Below are positions 1 to 9,249 of a stretch of 64,000 bases of DNA, in pieces. The notes beneath the pieces were generated by a model, which ran no database searches, was not told where the DNA came from, and saw only the letters and a program-made list of their open reading frames with translations. Each line of letters starts with the position of its first letter. Within the stretch, counting starts at the first letter, position 1. Origin of the DNA: Solibacteraceae bacterium (GTDB taxonomy: Bacteria > Acidobacteriota > Terriglobia > Bryobacterales > Bryobacteraceae); NCBI GenBank assembly GCA_021324015.1, contig JAJPJX010000121.1:30872-94871 (forward strand), in the 5' to 3' direction. A program made the translations under genes and the position numbers.

Positions 1-18
1 TCGTTGGCGGGAGGCTGT

Positions 19-459
19 CTACTTGATCGAGTAGCAGCGCTCGCCGGAGGCGTTCTTGGTGGATTCGGCGGTGATGCCCATCTTCTTGAGCGTGCCGGCC
101 ACGAAGCCCCGGATAGTGTGATTTTGCCAGGCAGTCGCTTTGGCAATCTCGGCCATCGTCGCGCCCTCCTTGCGACGCATCATCTCGATGACGATCTGCT
201 TTTTGCTGCCCTCGCGCGGCGCGCTGGCCTTGGCGGTAGCCTTCTCCCTGGCGGCGGGCTTGGTCTCCTTCTTGGCGGCCTTCTTAGTGGCGGGTTTGGC
301 TTCCTTTTTGGCGGCGGCTTTCTTCGCGGCTTTCTGGCCCTTGGGCGCGCTCTTCTTGCTGCTGGCCTTCTTGGTCGAGGCAGCTTTCTCCGGCGCAACG
401 TTCGCGCCCTGTTCCGCAACGGCGGCGGTTTCTGTGGTGGTGCTGGTTTCGTTCGTCAT
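19..459 (-). CDS. DUF3489 domain protein with Lys/Ala-rich tail
   Basis: The 146-residue product has a low-complexity N-terminal half made of Lys/Ala/Pro blocks (about residues 25-85), like histone-like DNA-binding tails. A compact C-terminal domain (about 87-146) follows, with the pattern MRRKEGATMAEI...WQNHTIRGF...GERCYSI that I recognise as DUF3489, a winged-helix-like family often found beside phage and mobile genes. A purine-rich AGAAAGGA lies about 15 nt upstream of the ATG. It is divergent from the terminase operon. DNA binding is inferred from composition and fold type; the role is unknown. Confidence 0.75.
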   Translation of the reverse strand: MTNETSTTTETAAVAEQGANVAPEKAASTKKASSKKSAPKGQKAAKKAAAKKEAKPATKKAAKKETKPAAREKATAKASAPREGSKKQIVIEMMRRKEGATMAEIAKATAWQNHTIRGFVAGTLKKMGITAESTKNASGERCYSIK

Positions 460-560
460 AATCCGATCTCGTTATCCTTTCTGGCGGCTGATGGTCCGCG
501 CATGACGATGGATACCTTCCCTTCAACCAGAAGGCAAGCGGAAAGTTCAGGAAGAAGCGC

Positions 561-1043
561 ATGGCGATAATGAGCCAACGGCAGTACGCGAAGCACGTCG
601 GGCTGAGCCGCGCTGCCGTCCAGAAGGCGATCAACTCTGGCCGCATCTCCACCCTCTCAGATGGCCGGATCGATTCCGATACAGCCGATCGCGAGTGGCG
701 GGAGAACACCGAGGCGCGGCCGGCTGGCGCGAGCAAGAGGCAGCACGACGACGACGATGCGTTCGGCGCGAGCCAGTACACGAAGGCGCGGGCCGTGCGT
801 GAGCATTACCAGGCGCGCCTGGCGAAGCTGGAGTACGAGGAGAAAGTTGGCAGCCTGATCTCGAAAGACGAGGTCCAGATTGCCACGTTCAACAAGTTCC
901 GCCAGTACCGCGACGGCATGTTGAACATTCCCGACCGCGTGGCGGCAATGCTGGCGGCCGAAACCGATGCGGCGAAGTGCTACGAGATCCTGGCGACGGA
1001 GATCCGCAAGGCGCTGAATGAATTTGCAGACGCTAACGGCTGA
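561..1043 (+). CDS. Terminase small subunit, lambda Nu1-like
   Basis: This 160-residue protein should recognise the packaging site on phage DNA and deliver it to the large terminase. The N-terminus (about residues 3-45) resembles the Nu1 winged helix-turn-helix, with the motif SQRQYAKHVGLSRAAVQKAI. The rest is charged and helical, as expected for oligomerisation and TerL contact. Its position directly before a GpA-type TerL, overlapping it by 26 nt, supports the call. AGGAAG precedes the ATG at 561; a second in-frame ATG at 570 is possible. Confidence 0.82.
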   Translation: MAIMSQRQYAKHVGLSRAAVQKAINSGRISTLSDGRIDSDTADREWRENTEARPAGASKRQHDDDDAFGASQYTKARAVREHYQARLAKLEYEEKVGSLISKDEVQIATFNKFRQYRDGMLNIPDRVAAMLAAETDAAKCYEILATEIRKALNEFADANG

Positions 1044-2934
1044 GGAAGTGGTCGGTGCTGCTGCCGCGGCTGGCGCGCGGCCGGACCCGTTTCTCACCAT
1101 CTCGAAGTGGGCCGACAAGTACCGCACGCTTTCGCAGCGCGCCTCGTCGGAGCCTGGCCCGTGGCGCACGGACCGGACGCCGTACTTGCGCGAGATCATG
1201 GATTGCCTGTCGCCGTCCTCGCCCATGGAGCGCGTGATCTTCATGAAGGGCGCGCAGATCGGCGGGACCGAGTGCGGCAACAACTGGATCGGATACGTGA
1301 TCCACCAGGCGCCGGGTCCCATGATGGCGGTGCAGCCGACCGTCGAGATGGCCAAGCGGAACTCGAAACAGCGCGTCGACCCGCTGATCGAGGAATCCGA
1401 GGCGTTGCGGAAGCTCGTCAGCGATCCGCGCTCGCGCGACTCCGGCAACACAGTTCTCTCGAAGGAGTTCCCTGGCGGCGTGCTGGTGATGACCGGCGCC
1501 AACAGCGCGGTCGGCCTCCGCTCGATGGCTGCGCGGTATCTGTTCCTTGACGAGGTGGACGGGTATCCCGGCGATGTGGAGGGCGAAGGCGACCCGGTGA
1601 ATCTCGCCATGGCGCGCACGCGGACGTTCGCGCGCCGCAAGGTGTTCCTCGTCTCGACGCCCAAGATCACAGGCATGAGCCGCATCGAAGCGGCTTACGA
1701 TGAGAGCGACAGACGGCAGTATTACGTGCCATGCCCGCTGTGCCGGGAATTCCAGATCCTGCAATTCGCGCAGTTGCGCTGGCCGAAGGGTGAGCCGGAT
1801 AAGGCGGTGTATGTCTGCCAGCATTGCGGCCAGGAGATCCACAATCACCAGAAGCAGTGGATGCTTGCACGCGGCCAGTGGCGTCCGAATCCGGCCGCCA
1901 ACTGGGATCGCAGGACGGCGGGCTTCCATCTGTCCAGCCTCTACTCGCCGGTCGGGTGGTTCTCCTGGGCGGACGCCGCCAAGCAGTTCGAGCAAGCGCA
2001 AAACAAGCAGAAGCCCGAATTGCTTCAGGTGTTCGTGAACACGGTCCTCGGAGAGACGTGGACGCTGCTAGGCGAGGCCCCGGATTGGAAGCGCTTGTAC
2101 GAGCGCCGGGAGCAGTACAAGGTCGGCTCGGTGCCTCGTGGCGGCGTGTTCCTCACGGCCGGCGCAGACGTTCAGAGGGACCGCATCGAGGTCGAGATCG
2201 TGGCGTGGGGTCGTGGCAAGCAGTCATGGTCCATCGATTACCGCGTCTTTGAGGGCGATACCTCGCGCCAGGCGGTGTGGGACCGACTCACGGATCTGCT
2301 GAACGAAACGTACCCGCACGTCTCCGGCGTGCAAATGCCGATCCTCCAGCTCGCGGTTGACTCCGGGTACGCAACCACCGAGGTGTACGAGTGGGCGCGA
2401 CGGCAGGGCGGTCGGGTCGTGGTGATCAAAGGCGACCAGCGTTCCGGCGCGATCCTCGGCGCGCCGTCGCCGATCGAGGTTGGACCGCTGGGTGAGAGGG
2501 TGAAGCGGGGCGTCCGCGTGTGGCCGGTGAACTCCGGCATGGCGAAGGAGGAGCTGTACCGCTGGCTCCGGTTGGACCGCCCCACGGACGAAGAATTGGA
2601 GCAGGGCATCCCGTTTCCTCCAGGCTATTGCCACTTCCCCCGGTACAGCGAGGAGTACTTCAAGCAGATCACTGCCGAGCAGCTCGTCGCCAAGCTCGTC
2701 AAGGGCTACAAGCGGCTGGAGTGGCAGAAGATGCGCGAGCGCAACGAGGCGCTCGATTGTCGGGTGTACGCACGTGCGGCGGCGGCGCGCGTGGGCATTG
2801 ATCGCTTCCAGGAGAAGCACTGGGCCGACTGGGAATCCAAGGTCACGCCCCAAGCCCAGCCGCAGCAACCGTTGCCCCAGCGCGTGATGCCCGCGCGGCC
2901 GCGCAACCAGGTGCGCTTCCGGATCGAGGTCTGA
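1018..2934 (+). CDS. Terminase large subunit, GpA family
   Basis: This is the packaging motor and nuclease that cuts concatemers and drives DNA into the prohead. At 638 residues it matches lambda gpA (about 640). A P-loop-like KGAQIGGTE lies near residues 77-85 and the Walker B RYLFLDEVD near 173-181. A CxxC...CxxC pair around residues 240-270 is typical of this family. The C-terminal half carries the RNase H-like nuclease region, including ADVQRDRIEVEI. The start overlaps the TerS gene, suggesting translational coupling. Confidence 0.95.
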   Translation: MNLQTLTAEEVVGAAAAAGARPDPFLTISKWADKYRTLSQRASSEPGPWRTDRTPYLREIMDCLSPSSPMERVIFMKGAQIGGTECGNNWIGYVIHQAPGPMMAVQPTVEMAKRNSKQRVDPLIEESEALRKLVSDPRSRDSGNTVLSKEFPGGVLVMTGANSAVGLRSMAARYLFLDEVDGYPGDVEGEGDPVNLAMARTRTFARRKVFLVSTPKITGMSRIEAAYDESDRRQYYVPCPLCREFQILQFAQLRWPKGEPDKAVYVCQHCGQEIHNHQKQWMLARGQWRPNPAANWDRRTAGFHLSSLYSPVGWFSWADAAKQFEQAQNKQKPELLQVFVNTVLGETWTLLGEAPDWKRLYERREQYKVGSVPRGGVFLTAGADVQRDRIEVEIVAWGRGKQSWSIDYRVFEGDTSRQAVWDRLTDLLNETYPHVSGVQMPILQLAVDSGYATTEVYEWARRQGGRVVVIKGDQRSGAILGAPSPIEVGPLGERVKRGVRVWPVNSGMAKEELYRWLRLDRPTDEELEQGIPFPPGYCHFPRYSEEYFKQITAEQLVAKLVKGYKRLEWQKMRERNEALDCRVYARAAAARVGIDRFQEKHWADWESKVTPQAQPQQPLPQRVMPARPRNQVRFRIEV

Positions 2935-2935
2935 T

Positions 2936-3148
2936 ATGGCGATCACGCAGGCTGACATCGACAACTTCGACGCGCTCTATAAGCAGGGCGTGCGGCGATT
3001 CCGCTTCCAGGATCGTGAAGAGGAGCTGCACTCTGCCGAGGATGCGCTCAAATTCCGGAACTGGCTGGTCGCCGAGGCCGCCAAATCGTCCGGCCAGCAG
3101 CCGGTGAGACAGGTCCGGATTTACACGACCAGCGGGTGGGGGTACTGA
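2936..3148 (+). CDS. Head-tail joining protein, gpW-like
   Basis: The 70-residue protein has the size, position (between TerL and portal) and layout of lambda gpW: a charged helical N-terminus, a central sequence followed by a helix, and a short C-terminus ending in an aromatic (GWGY here; GFYV in lambda). gpW sits at the portal exit and prepares the head for tail attachment. The gene starts one base after the TerL stop and overlaps the next gene at TGATG. Confidence 0.75.
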   Translation: MAITQADIDNFDALYKQGVRRFRFQDREEELHSAEDALKFRNWLVAEAAKSSGQQPVRQVRIYTTSGWGY

Positions 3149-3444
3149 TGCAGGAGCCGAATCCGTTTTCGATGCTCGATGACTCCGCGCGCATGGCATC
3201 GCCGAATCGCCAGCGCGTGCGCCAGATGCACCCGGCGAGCAGGCTCCAGCGCGGTATCGCGGCCTTCCATAAGGCCTGCCGCAAGCGGATGCCTGCGGTG
3301 ATGGAGAACGTTTTGTTCTTCGGGGGCCTGGCCTCCGTCGTGTACGGATGCTGGACCGTGTGGCACCCGTTGGGCCCGCTAGTCGGCGGTGGCCTGGCGG
3401 TGTGGGTTTCGATGCTCACCTCGCTGGAGCGTGAATCCAAATGA
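3148..3444 (+). CDS. Small membrane protein of the head operon
   Basis: This 98-residue protein is of unknown function. I place the start at the ATG overlapping the gpW stop. A basic, soluble first half is followed by two hydrophobic stretches (VLFFGGLASVVYGCW and LGPLVGGGLAVWVSML) separated by a short Pro-containing turn, so a two-pass membrane protein is predicted. Membrane proteins are unusual between gpW and portal. It overlaps the portal start by 4 nt and is therefore part of the same translated block. Confidence 0.7.
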   Translation: MQEPNPFSMLDDSARMASPNRQRVRQMHPASRLQRGIAAFHKACRKRMPAVMENVLFFGGLASVVYGCWTVWHPLGPLVGGGLAVWVSMLTSLERESK

Positions 3445-5012
3445 ACCTCGTTCGGCGCGCGGCACAAATGACCATCGCGCCTCCCCAGCGCCAGGCGATG
3501 GGGACATTCCCGTTTGATGCGGCGGGGAAAGGCCGGCGCGGCTACGGCTGGAACCCGAGCTACCTCGGCCTCAACACGCTGCTGTTCTCGCATGGCCTTG
3601 AGCTGCTCACGCGGAACCGCGACGCGGTGCGCAATAGCGCCTGGGCCGTGGGCGCCATCGAGTCGTATGTGGCGAACGCCATCGGACGTGGCATCCGGCT
3701 GATTCCCCAGCACCCGGATGAGAAGGTCCGCGACCTGATCCGCCATAAGTGGGAGCGATGGATTCGCGAGTCCGACGTGGAGTACGACCCGAAAAACCCG
3801 GCCTCCGGGCAGACTGACTTCTACGGCCAGCAGATGCTCGTCGCGCGGGAGTGCATGGAGGCCGGCGAGGTATTCGTCCGGTTCCGGCCGCGCCCGTTGA
3901 AAGAGGGATTGTCGGTCCCGCTTCAGTTGCAGTTGATCGAGGCCGAGCAGTTGCCTCTGTGGCGCAACCAGCCAACGCCGGATGTGCCCGAGCAGAATCG
4001 CGTCCGGTGCGGCGTGGAATTCCGGCCCGATGGCCGGCGTGCCGCGTACCACTTCTGGCAGGCACATCCGGGCGAGACGATGTTCTTCCCGATGGAGGCG
4101 CTGCATGTGGAGCGCGTGCCCGCCAGCGAGGTCCTGCACGTATACAAGCCGATCCGCGCCGGACAGTTCCGCGGCATGCCGTGGCTGACCTCGGTGCTCG
4201 CGAAGCTCTACGAGCTCGAGCAGTACACCGACTCCGAGATCGCGCGCAAGAAGGCGGCGGCGATGATCACCGGATTCATCAAGCAGGTGAGTCCGGACAA
4301 TCCGGTCATGGTGCCGGATCAGACCATCGGCGCCCAGGGGCAGCCCGAGCCTGGCACGCAGATCACCAAGCTCGAACCGAACACGTTCATCAACCTGGGA
4401 TTCGGGGAGGAGGTCCAGTTCGCACAGGTCCCGGAGACGCAGGACTATAAGAGCTTCATCCGCGCGTGCCTCCAGGCGTTCGCGGCTGGCGCGGGCCTCG
4501 CGGAGTACCAGATCTCGGGCGACCTGTCGGGGATCAACTACTCTTCGATCCGTGCCGGCCTGCTGGAGTTTCGGCGCAAGTGCGAGCAGTTCCAGCACGC
4601 GGTGTTCGTCTTCCAGTTTTGCCATCCGGTTTACCGGGTCTGGCTCCGTGCGGCCATGCTTGCGATGGTGTTCAGCATCGAGCTTCTGAACGCCTATGAC
4701 CGGGACCCGGAACCGTTCGAGGCGGCGCAGTGGGTCACGCCGGGCTGGCCGTGGGTCGACCCGGAGAAGGACATGAAGGCCGCCGAGCGCGCGATCCGCG
4801 ACGGCCTGTCCACGCGCTCGATTGAGTGTGCGGCTCAGGGTTACGACGCCTCTGTCATCGACGCGCAGCAGAAGGCCGACAATGACCGCGCCGACAGGCT
4901 CGGCCTTTCCTACGATTCGGATGGCCGGAAGATCCTGACCGGCCGCAACGCCGGCCTCACGGAGGAGGAGGTCGCGGAGGCGGCGGCGACGGGAAAGGTG
5001 GAGGCGCAATGA
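3441..5012 (+). CDS. Portal protein, lambda gpB family
   Basis: The 523-residue portal would form the dodecameric DNA channel at one head vertex and dock the terminase. The sequence fits the lambda-type portal family (Phage_portal_2): a starting region with NRDAVRNSAWAVGAIESYVANAIG, a central SGINYSSIRAGLLEFRR block typical of this family, and an acidic, Ala/Glu-rich tail. It overlaps genes on both sides by 4 nt. Lambda-type portals are often proteolysed at the N-terminus, and the next gene encodes a protease that could do this. Confidence 0.95.
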   Translation: MNLVRRAAQMTIAPPQRQAMGTFPFDAAGKGRRGYGWNPSYLGLNTLLFSHGLELLTRNRDAVRNSAWAVGAIESYVANAIGRGIRLIPQHPDEKVRDLIRHKWERWIRESDVEYDPKNPASGQTDFYGQQMLVARECMEAGEVFVRFRPRPLKEGLSVPLQLQLIEAEQLPLWRNQPTPDVPEQNRVRCGVEFRPDGRRAAYHFWQAHPGETMFFPMEALHVERVPASEVLHVYKPIRAGQFRGMPWLTSVLAKLYELEQYTDSEIARKKAAAMITGFIKQVSPDNPVMVPDQTIGAQGQPEPGTQITKLEPNTFINLGFGEEVQFAQVPETQDYKSFIRACLQAFAAGAGLAEYQISGDLSGINYSSIRAGLLEFRRKCEQFQHAVFVFQFCHPVYRVWLRAAMLAMVFSIELLNAYDRDPEPFEAAQWVTPGWPWVDPEKDMKAAERAIRDGLSTRSIECAAQGYDASVIDAQQKADNDRADRLGLSYDSDGRKILTGRNAGLTEEEVAEAAATGKVEAQ

Positions 5013-6670
5013 AGCACCTCACGCATGTCGCGTCGCGGTTCATCAACACGCCTCTGATGATCCACCCGCCCAAGTTGGAGGTGATCATCAAGGCCATCGG
5101 GCCGCGCTTGGGCATTCTCGCCGACGCGGTGCTGGCGCAGCGGGTCCCGATGGACGCGACGGTCACGCTAATGCAGCGTTACACCGCCGAGGCTGAGGAG
5201 CGTGACTATTCGGTCATCGACGGTATCGCCGTCATCCCGGTGCAGGGCACGCTGCTCAAGAAGGAGTCGTTCATGTCCGCGTGGAGCGGCTCCTCCTCGT
5301 ATGAGCACATTCAGCGCCAGATGGCCGACGCGGTTGCGGACGCGGGCGTCTCCGCGATACTGCTCGATATCGACTCGCCGGGTGGTGAGACTGCCGGGTG
5401 CTTCGATCTGGCCGATTACATCTTCTCCGCGCGGAAAGAGAAGCCCGTCTGGGCCGTGGCGAACGACATTGCTCTGTCGGCAGCGTATGCCATCGCCAGT
5501 TCGGCGAGCAAGATTTACCTGAACCGCACCGGAGCGGTTGGTTCCATCGGCGTGTACGCGCTGCACGTGGACCAGTCGGGCTTCGATAAGGACTTGGGCG
5601 TCAAGTACACCTATGTGTTTGCCGGCGCGCGCAAGGTGGATGCCAACCCGCACGAGCCGCTTTCGGATCGCGCGCAGTCGGACATCCAGGACGAAGTTGA
5701 CCGCGAGTACGGTCTCTTCACGGAGACCGTAGCGCGGAATCGCAAGGCTAGCAGGAAGGCCATCGTTGCCACGGAGGCCTCGGTGTTCTGGGCCGACAAT
5801 GCTATCCCGCTGCTGGCCGACGAGCTTGGCACGTTTGACGATGCCATGAATGCCCTGCGTGAGGTGGCCAACGGCTCGGCGTTGGTCACCCGGCCTGGTA
5901 AGGCGATGTCGCAGGTCTTGGCTGCCGAGCCTGTAATCCCAATCGCGGCGCAACCCGCCGCAGGAGATGCCGATATGGCGGAACTGGAAGCCGGGGCCGT
6001 CGTCGCGAAGAAGGACGGCGAACCCGAAGAGAAGAAGTCCAAAAAGGAGCCGGAGAAGTCCGATGCCAAGGAGTGTGACTCCAAAGGCAAGGATGGCGAC
6101 GGGAAGGACGGCGACGAGGAAGACGGAGCCGAGGGCAAGAAAGGCAAAGGCAAGAAGAGCGAGAAGGAGGACGAGATGACCGAGGGCAAGAAGGCCGCCC
6201 GCGTCGCCGGGGTCGGCCAGCCCCTCCAAGCCATGCGCTCCGAGTCCGACATCCAGGCCATCGCCGCGCTCTGCAAGATGGCCGGGAAGCCCGAGATGGC
6301 CGCCGAGTTCCTGATGCGGAAGAACTCGAAGGGCGAATACATGAGCGTCGCGGAGGTCAGCGCGGAGTTGACGAACTCTCGCGTCGCGGAAAGCGAGAGC
6401 CACATGATCGATTCGCGTGTGAACCCGAATGCGGGTTCTGGTGGTATCGCGGAGCTGGAGGCGCAGGCCACGTCCTATGCCCGCCAGAACCGCGGACAGG
6501 TGACCCAGGCGATGTACGTCAACGGCGTGACCACCAAGGTCACGAAGGAGCGGGCGTATTCGGCGATGCTCGAAGAGCACCCCGAAGCGTATGCGGCCTT
6601 CCGCGCGCAGCACAACGCGAAGGGCCTGATCGCCACGCTCGAAGCGGCGGTAATCCGCCTGGCGCGGTAG
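5009..6670 (+). CDS. S49 head-maturation protease fused to scaffold
   Basis: This lambda gpC-like protein has an N-terminal S49 (SppA-like) protease domain (about residues 65-290) with the likely nucleophile Ser156 in ALSAAYAIAS and the general-base lysine near K209 (FAGARKVDANPHE). A highly charged Lys/Glu/Asp segment (about 335-395) follows, then a helical C-terminal part that probably acts as the scaffold. In lambda the scaffold (Nu3) is the C-terminal part of C made from an internal start; an internal ATG at 6176 lies just before the last third. It would cleave scaffold and portal during prohead maturation. Confidence 0.92.
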   Translation: MKHLTHVASRFINTPLMIHPPKLEVIIKAIGPRLGILADAVLAQRVPMDATVTLMQRYTAEAEERDYSVIDGIAVIPVQGTLLKKESFMSAWSGSSSYEHIQRQMADAVADAGVSAILLDIDSPGGETAGCFDLADYIFSARKEKPVWAVANDIALSAAYAIASSASKIYLNRTGAVGSIGVYALHVDQSGFDKDLGVKYTYVFAGARKVDANPHEPLSDRAQSDIQDEVDREYGLFTETVARNRKASRKAIVATEASVFWADNAIPLLADELGTFDDAMNALREVANGSALVTRPGKAMSQVLAAEPVIPIAAQPAAGDADMAELEAGAVVAKKDGEPEEKKSKKEPEKSDAKECDSKGKDGDGKDGDEEDGAEGKKGKGKKSEKEDEMTEGKKAARVAGVGQPLQAMRSESDIQAIAALCKMAGKPEMAAEFLMRKNSKGEYMSVAEVSAELTNSRVAESESHMIDSRVNPNAGSGGIAELEAQATSYARQNRGQVTQAMYVNGVTTKVTKERAYSAMLEEHPEAYAAFRAQHNAKGLIATLEAAVIRLAR

Positions 6671-6695
6671 CCCCGCGCGGAAAGGAAACAACGAT

Positions 6696-7064
6696 ATGGC
6701 GTATGAACAGACTCTTCGTACCGTTGGGGTTCCCGCCAGCGCGGACCTGAGCGCGTCTCAGTTCTGCTTCATGGTGGTGAACTCCAATGGTCAGCTCGCG
6801 GTGCCTTCGGCCCAGGCGGTTGCCGATGGCGTACTTCAGGACAAGCCGAACGGGCAGGGCGTCCAGGGAGAACTGGCGATCCTGGGCGTTACCAAGCTCG
6901 TTACCGGCGCCGCAGTCACGGCGGGCGACCCGTTGACGCCGGATGCGAGCGGCCGCGGCGTTACCGCCTCGGCGGGCAACTTTGTGCGGGCGCGCGCCCT
7001 GGCCTCGTCCAGCGGTGCGGGCATCATCATTCCCGCGCTGCTCATCGGCGCTTACAAGATGTAG
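6696..7064 (+). CDS. Head decoration protein (DUF2190-like)
   Basis: The 122-residue, Ala/Gly/Val-rich protein resembles DUF2190-type capsid cement proteins: an N-terminal ligand strand region, then beta-rich sequence with GVLQDKPNGQGVQGELAILGVTKLVTGAAV. It lies between the protease/scaffold and the major capsid gene, where lambda carries decoration protein gpD. GAAAGGAAA lies 9 nt before the ATG. It would stabilise the expanded capsid. Confidence 0.82.
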   Translation: MAYEQTLRTVGVPASADLSASQFCFMVVNSNGQLAVPSAQAVADGVLQDKPNGQGVQGELAILGVTKLVTGAAVTAGDPLTPDASGRGVTASAGNFVRARALASSSGAGIIIPALLIGAYKM

Positions 7065-7147
7065 CCGCCAGCAGTCCCCCAGCAGTAAGCAGCACCCAGC
7101 CGTCCGGCAACGGGCGGCTTTTGTTTTTGGGAAGGAGAAACAAGTAA

Positions 7148-8152
7148 ATGCCTCAACCGACTTTGGGCGACGTTCACGTGAACCGCCCGCTGACGAACAT
7201 CTCGGTGGCTTACAGCCAGGAGGCGGCTGGCGTTGAGTTTGTTGCCGACCGCGCGTTCCCCGGCATCCCCGTCGAGATGAAGAGCGACTTGTACTACACG
7301 TATAAGCGCGCCGACTTCAACCGCGACGAAATGCAGTTGCGCGCCATCGCGACCGAGTCTGCCGGCTCCGGCTACGGGCTCGATTCGACGGGCACGTATA
7401 GCTGCAACGTCTGGGCGCTCCACAAGGACGTGGACGACCAGATCCGCGCCAACAGCGACACCCCGCTGTCGCCGGATCGCGATGCCACTATCTTTCTGAC
7501 GAACAAGGCCCTTATCCGCCGTGAGAACGTCTGGGCTGGCACGTTCTTCAAGTCCGGTGTGTGGACCGGCGAAGTCGCTGGACAGGCGACCGCCGACAGC
7601 ACGCACGTGATGTATTGGGATTACGCCACGTCGGCTCCTATCACGGACATCCGCCACGCGAAGACCCAGATGCGCCTGAACTCGGGCGGGTTCACGGCCA
7701 ACATCGGCGTGTTCTCGCGCGCCGTGTTCGACAAGCTGGTCGATCACCCCGACTTCATCGACCGTACCAAGTACGGCCAGACGGCGCCCAATCCGGCCAT
7801 GGCGACGCGCCGGATCATCGCCGAGATCCTGGAACTGGAAGAGGTCCTCGTGATGGATTCGGTGTACAACACGGCCGCCGAGGGCGGGACCGAGTCCAAC
7901 TCCTTCATCGGCGGGCTGTCGGCCGCGCTGTTCTACCGGCCGCGCAACGCCGGTCTGATGACCCCGAGCGCCGGGTACACGTTCAACTGGACCGGCCTGA
8001 TCGGCAGCACGGGCGGCGCCGGCCTGCGGATTAAGACGTTCCGCATGGAGCACCTCGCCAGCGACCGCGTGGAGATCGATTCCGCGTTCGATATGCGGAT
8101 CGTCTCGAAGGACTGCGGCTTCTTCTTCAACAACGTCATCTCGGCGGTGTAG
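7148..8152 (+). CDS. Major capsid protein
   Basis: At 334 residues it matches lambda gpE in size and follows the decoration gene. Features include an early Pro-rich arm (VADRAFPGIPVEMKSDLYYTY), a central helix-rich segment, and the terminal EIDSAFDMRIVSKDCGFFF typical of the E-like capsid family seen in phages with this gene order. The fold is expected to be HK97-like. GAAGGAGAAACAAGTAA precedes the ATG, a strong ribosome-binding site consistent with a highly expressed gene. Confidence 0.92.
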   Translation: MPQPTLGDVHVNRPLTNISVAYSQEAAGVEFVADRAFPGIPVEMKSDLYYTYKRADFNRDEMQLRAIATESAGSGYGLDSTGTYSCNVWALHKDVDDQIRANSDTPLSPDRDATIFLTNKALIRRENVWAGTFFKSGVWTGEVAGQATADSTHVMYWDYATSAPITDIRHAKTQMRLNSGGFTANIGVFSRAVFDKLVDHPDFIDRTKYGQTAPNPAMATRRIIAEILELEEVLVMDSVYNTAAEGGTESNSFIGGLSAALFYRPRNAGLMTPSAGYTFNWTGLIGSTGGAGLRIKTFRMEHLASDRVEIDSAFDMRIVSKDCGFFFNNVISAV

Positions 8153-8154
8153 CC

Positions 8155-8478
8155 ATGGCGTTTTACCGCAGACCCAACTGGGCGCAGTTGACCAAGGACG
8201 GCGTGCCGCCGCTTTACGTGCTGCGCCCGCTCTCGGGCGGGTGGACACCGCCGAACGTAGGCGACGAGTACCCGGCCCCTGACCCGGCCAACAAGTTCCA
8301 GATGATGCGCGCCCGCCAGATGTACGAGCAGCGTCGTGTGGGCCCGTGGCCGGATCTGGAAATCGCGCTGCTCAAATCGGGGCGGCAGCAGCCTCCGCAG
8401 CATGCGAAGCCCGCCGCCCCGCACAGAGCGGGAAAGGAGAAGAAGGATGGCTCTCGAAATCCACAAAACCGCAATTAA
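8155..8478 (+). CDS. Hypothetical head-region protein
   Basis: This 107-residue protein starts 3 nt after the capsid stop. It is Pro-rich (PPLYVLRPLSGGWTPPNVGDEYPAP), with a basic, Gln/Pro/Ala-rich tail. Its last 32 nt overlap the next gene, whose ribosome-binding site lies inside it. I do not recognise a family. The place after the capsid gene suggests an assembly or connector role, which is inference only. Confidence 0.6.
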   Translation: MAFYRRPNWAQLTKDGVPPLYVLRPLSGGWTPPNVGDEYPAPDPANKFQMMRARQMYEQRRVGPWPDLEIALLKSGRQQPPQHAKPAAPHRAGKEKKDGSRNPQNRN

Positions 8479-8947
8479 CGCGCCGCAGTTTCAGGGCGAC
8501 GGCAGCACGCTCAAGAACATTGGCAGCGCCGCCCTGAACCCGCTGGTGCAGCAGGTCGCCACGGTTACGCTGACGGCGGCGAACATTCAGGCGATGAAGA
8601 CCACGCCGGTCAGCATTCTGCCGGCGCCGGGCGCTGGCAAGGTGCTCATCATCGACGCCATCGCGTTCCAGTTCAAGCACGGGAGCAGCCAGTTCTCGGG
8701 CGGCGGCGCCGTCACGTTCCAGTATCACGGGACCTCGATCACGCCGCACACGGGCAGCGTGGCCGCCAGCGTGATCAACGCCGCCTCCGATGACGTGCAG
8801 TACCTCGGCCCGAACACCAGCGCCGCTATCGACCTCCAGACCGCGATCAACTTGGGCCTGGACATCACCAACGCGACCGCTGCGTTCGCGTCGGGCAATG
8901 GCACGGCCATCGTGACAGTCTGGTACTCGGTGCTGACGCTGGGGTAG
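8447..8947 (+). CDS. Beta-rich hypothetical virion protein
   Basis: This 166-residue protein starts at the ATG preceded by GGAAAGGAGAAGAAGG, which rules out the longer upstream reading. It is Gly/Ala/Thr-rich, lacks obvious helices or membrane segments, and looks like a beta-structured structural protein. Its place between the capsid protein and the connector suggests a minor capsid or head-decoration component. Family unknown. Confidence 0.7.
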   Translation: MALEIHKTAINAPQFQGDGSTLKNIGSAALNPLVQQVATVTLTAANIQAMKTTPVSILPAPGAGKVLIIDAIAFQFKHGSSQFSGGGAVTFQYHGTSITPHTGSVAASVINAASDDVQYLGPNTSAAIDLQTAINLGLDITNATAAFASGNGTAIVTVWYSVLTLG

Positions 8948-8951
8948 CGCC

Positions 8952-9248
8952 ATGAGGACCATTGGCCTCAACCGGGCGTCTTTCCCGGCGCTCAATCCCG
9001 GCACCACCCAGACCCTTGCCATCGGGTCCTCCTCGGTCGCCACGGCTGCGCCGATTGGCGCGGACGTGGTGCGCCTGGTGGCGACCGCGGATTGCTATAT
9101 CGCCATCGGCTCGAACCCTACGGCGACCGCCACCAACATGTTCCTGCCGGCGAAGATGCCCGAGAACTTCGTGATCGCCCAGACGGACAAGATCGCGGTA
9201 CTCCAGGTCGCCTCGGGCGGCACGCTGTTCATCACCCCGGCGCAATAG
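8952..9248 (+). CDS. Small hypothetical structural protein
   Basis: The 98-residue protein is rich in Ala, Thr, Ile and Val and predicted all-beta, with no charged clusters. It sits 4 nt after the previous gene and 1 nt before the gpFII-like gene, in a tight virion operon. The composition resembles small phage decoration or spike proteins (e.g. VRLVATADCYIAIGSNP...). No specific family is recognised. Confidence 0.65.
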   Translation: MRTIGLNRASFPALNPGTTQTLAIGSSSVATAAPIGADVVRLVATADCYIAIGSNPTATATNMFLPAKMPENFVIAQTDKIAVLQVASGGTLFITPAQ

Positions 9249-9249
9249 C

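Noticed and set aside
4..570. 188-codon + strand frame opposite the DUF3489 gene
   Set aside because: It is a Gly/Leu shadow of the Lys/Ala-rich - strand gene.
3048..5009. Long reverse-strand open frame opposite the portal gene
   Set aside because: It has high Arg/Leu/His content from GC-rich codon shadowing, no motif and no ribosome-binding site; the portal gene on the + strand is certain.
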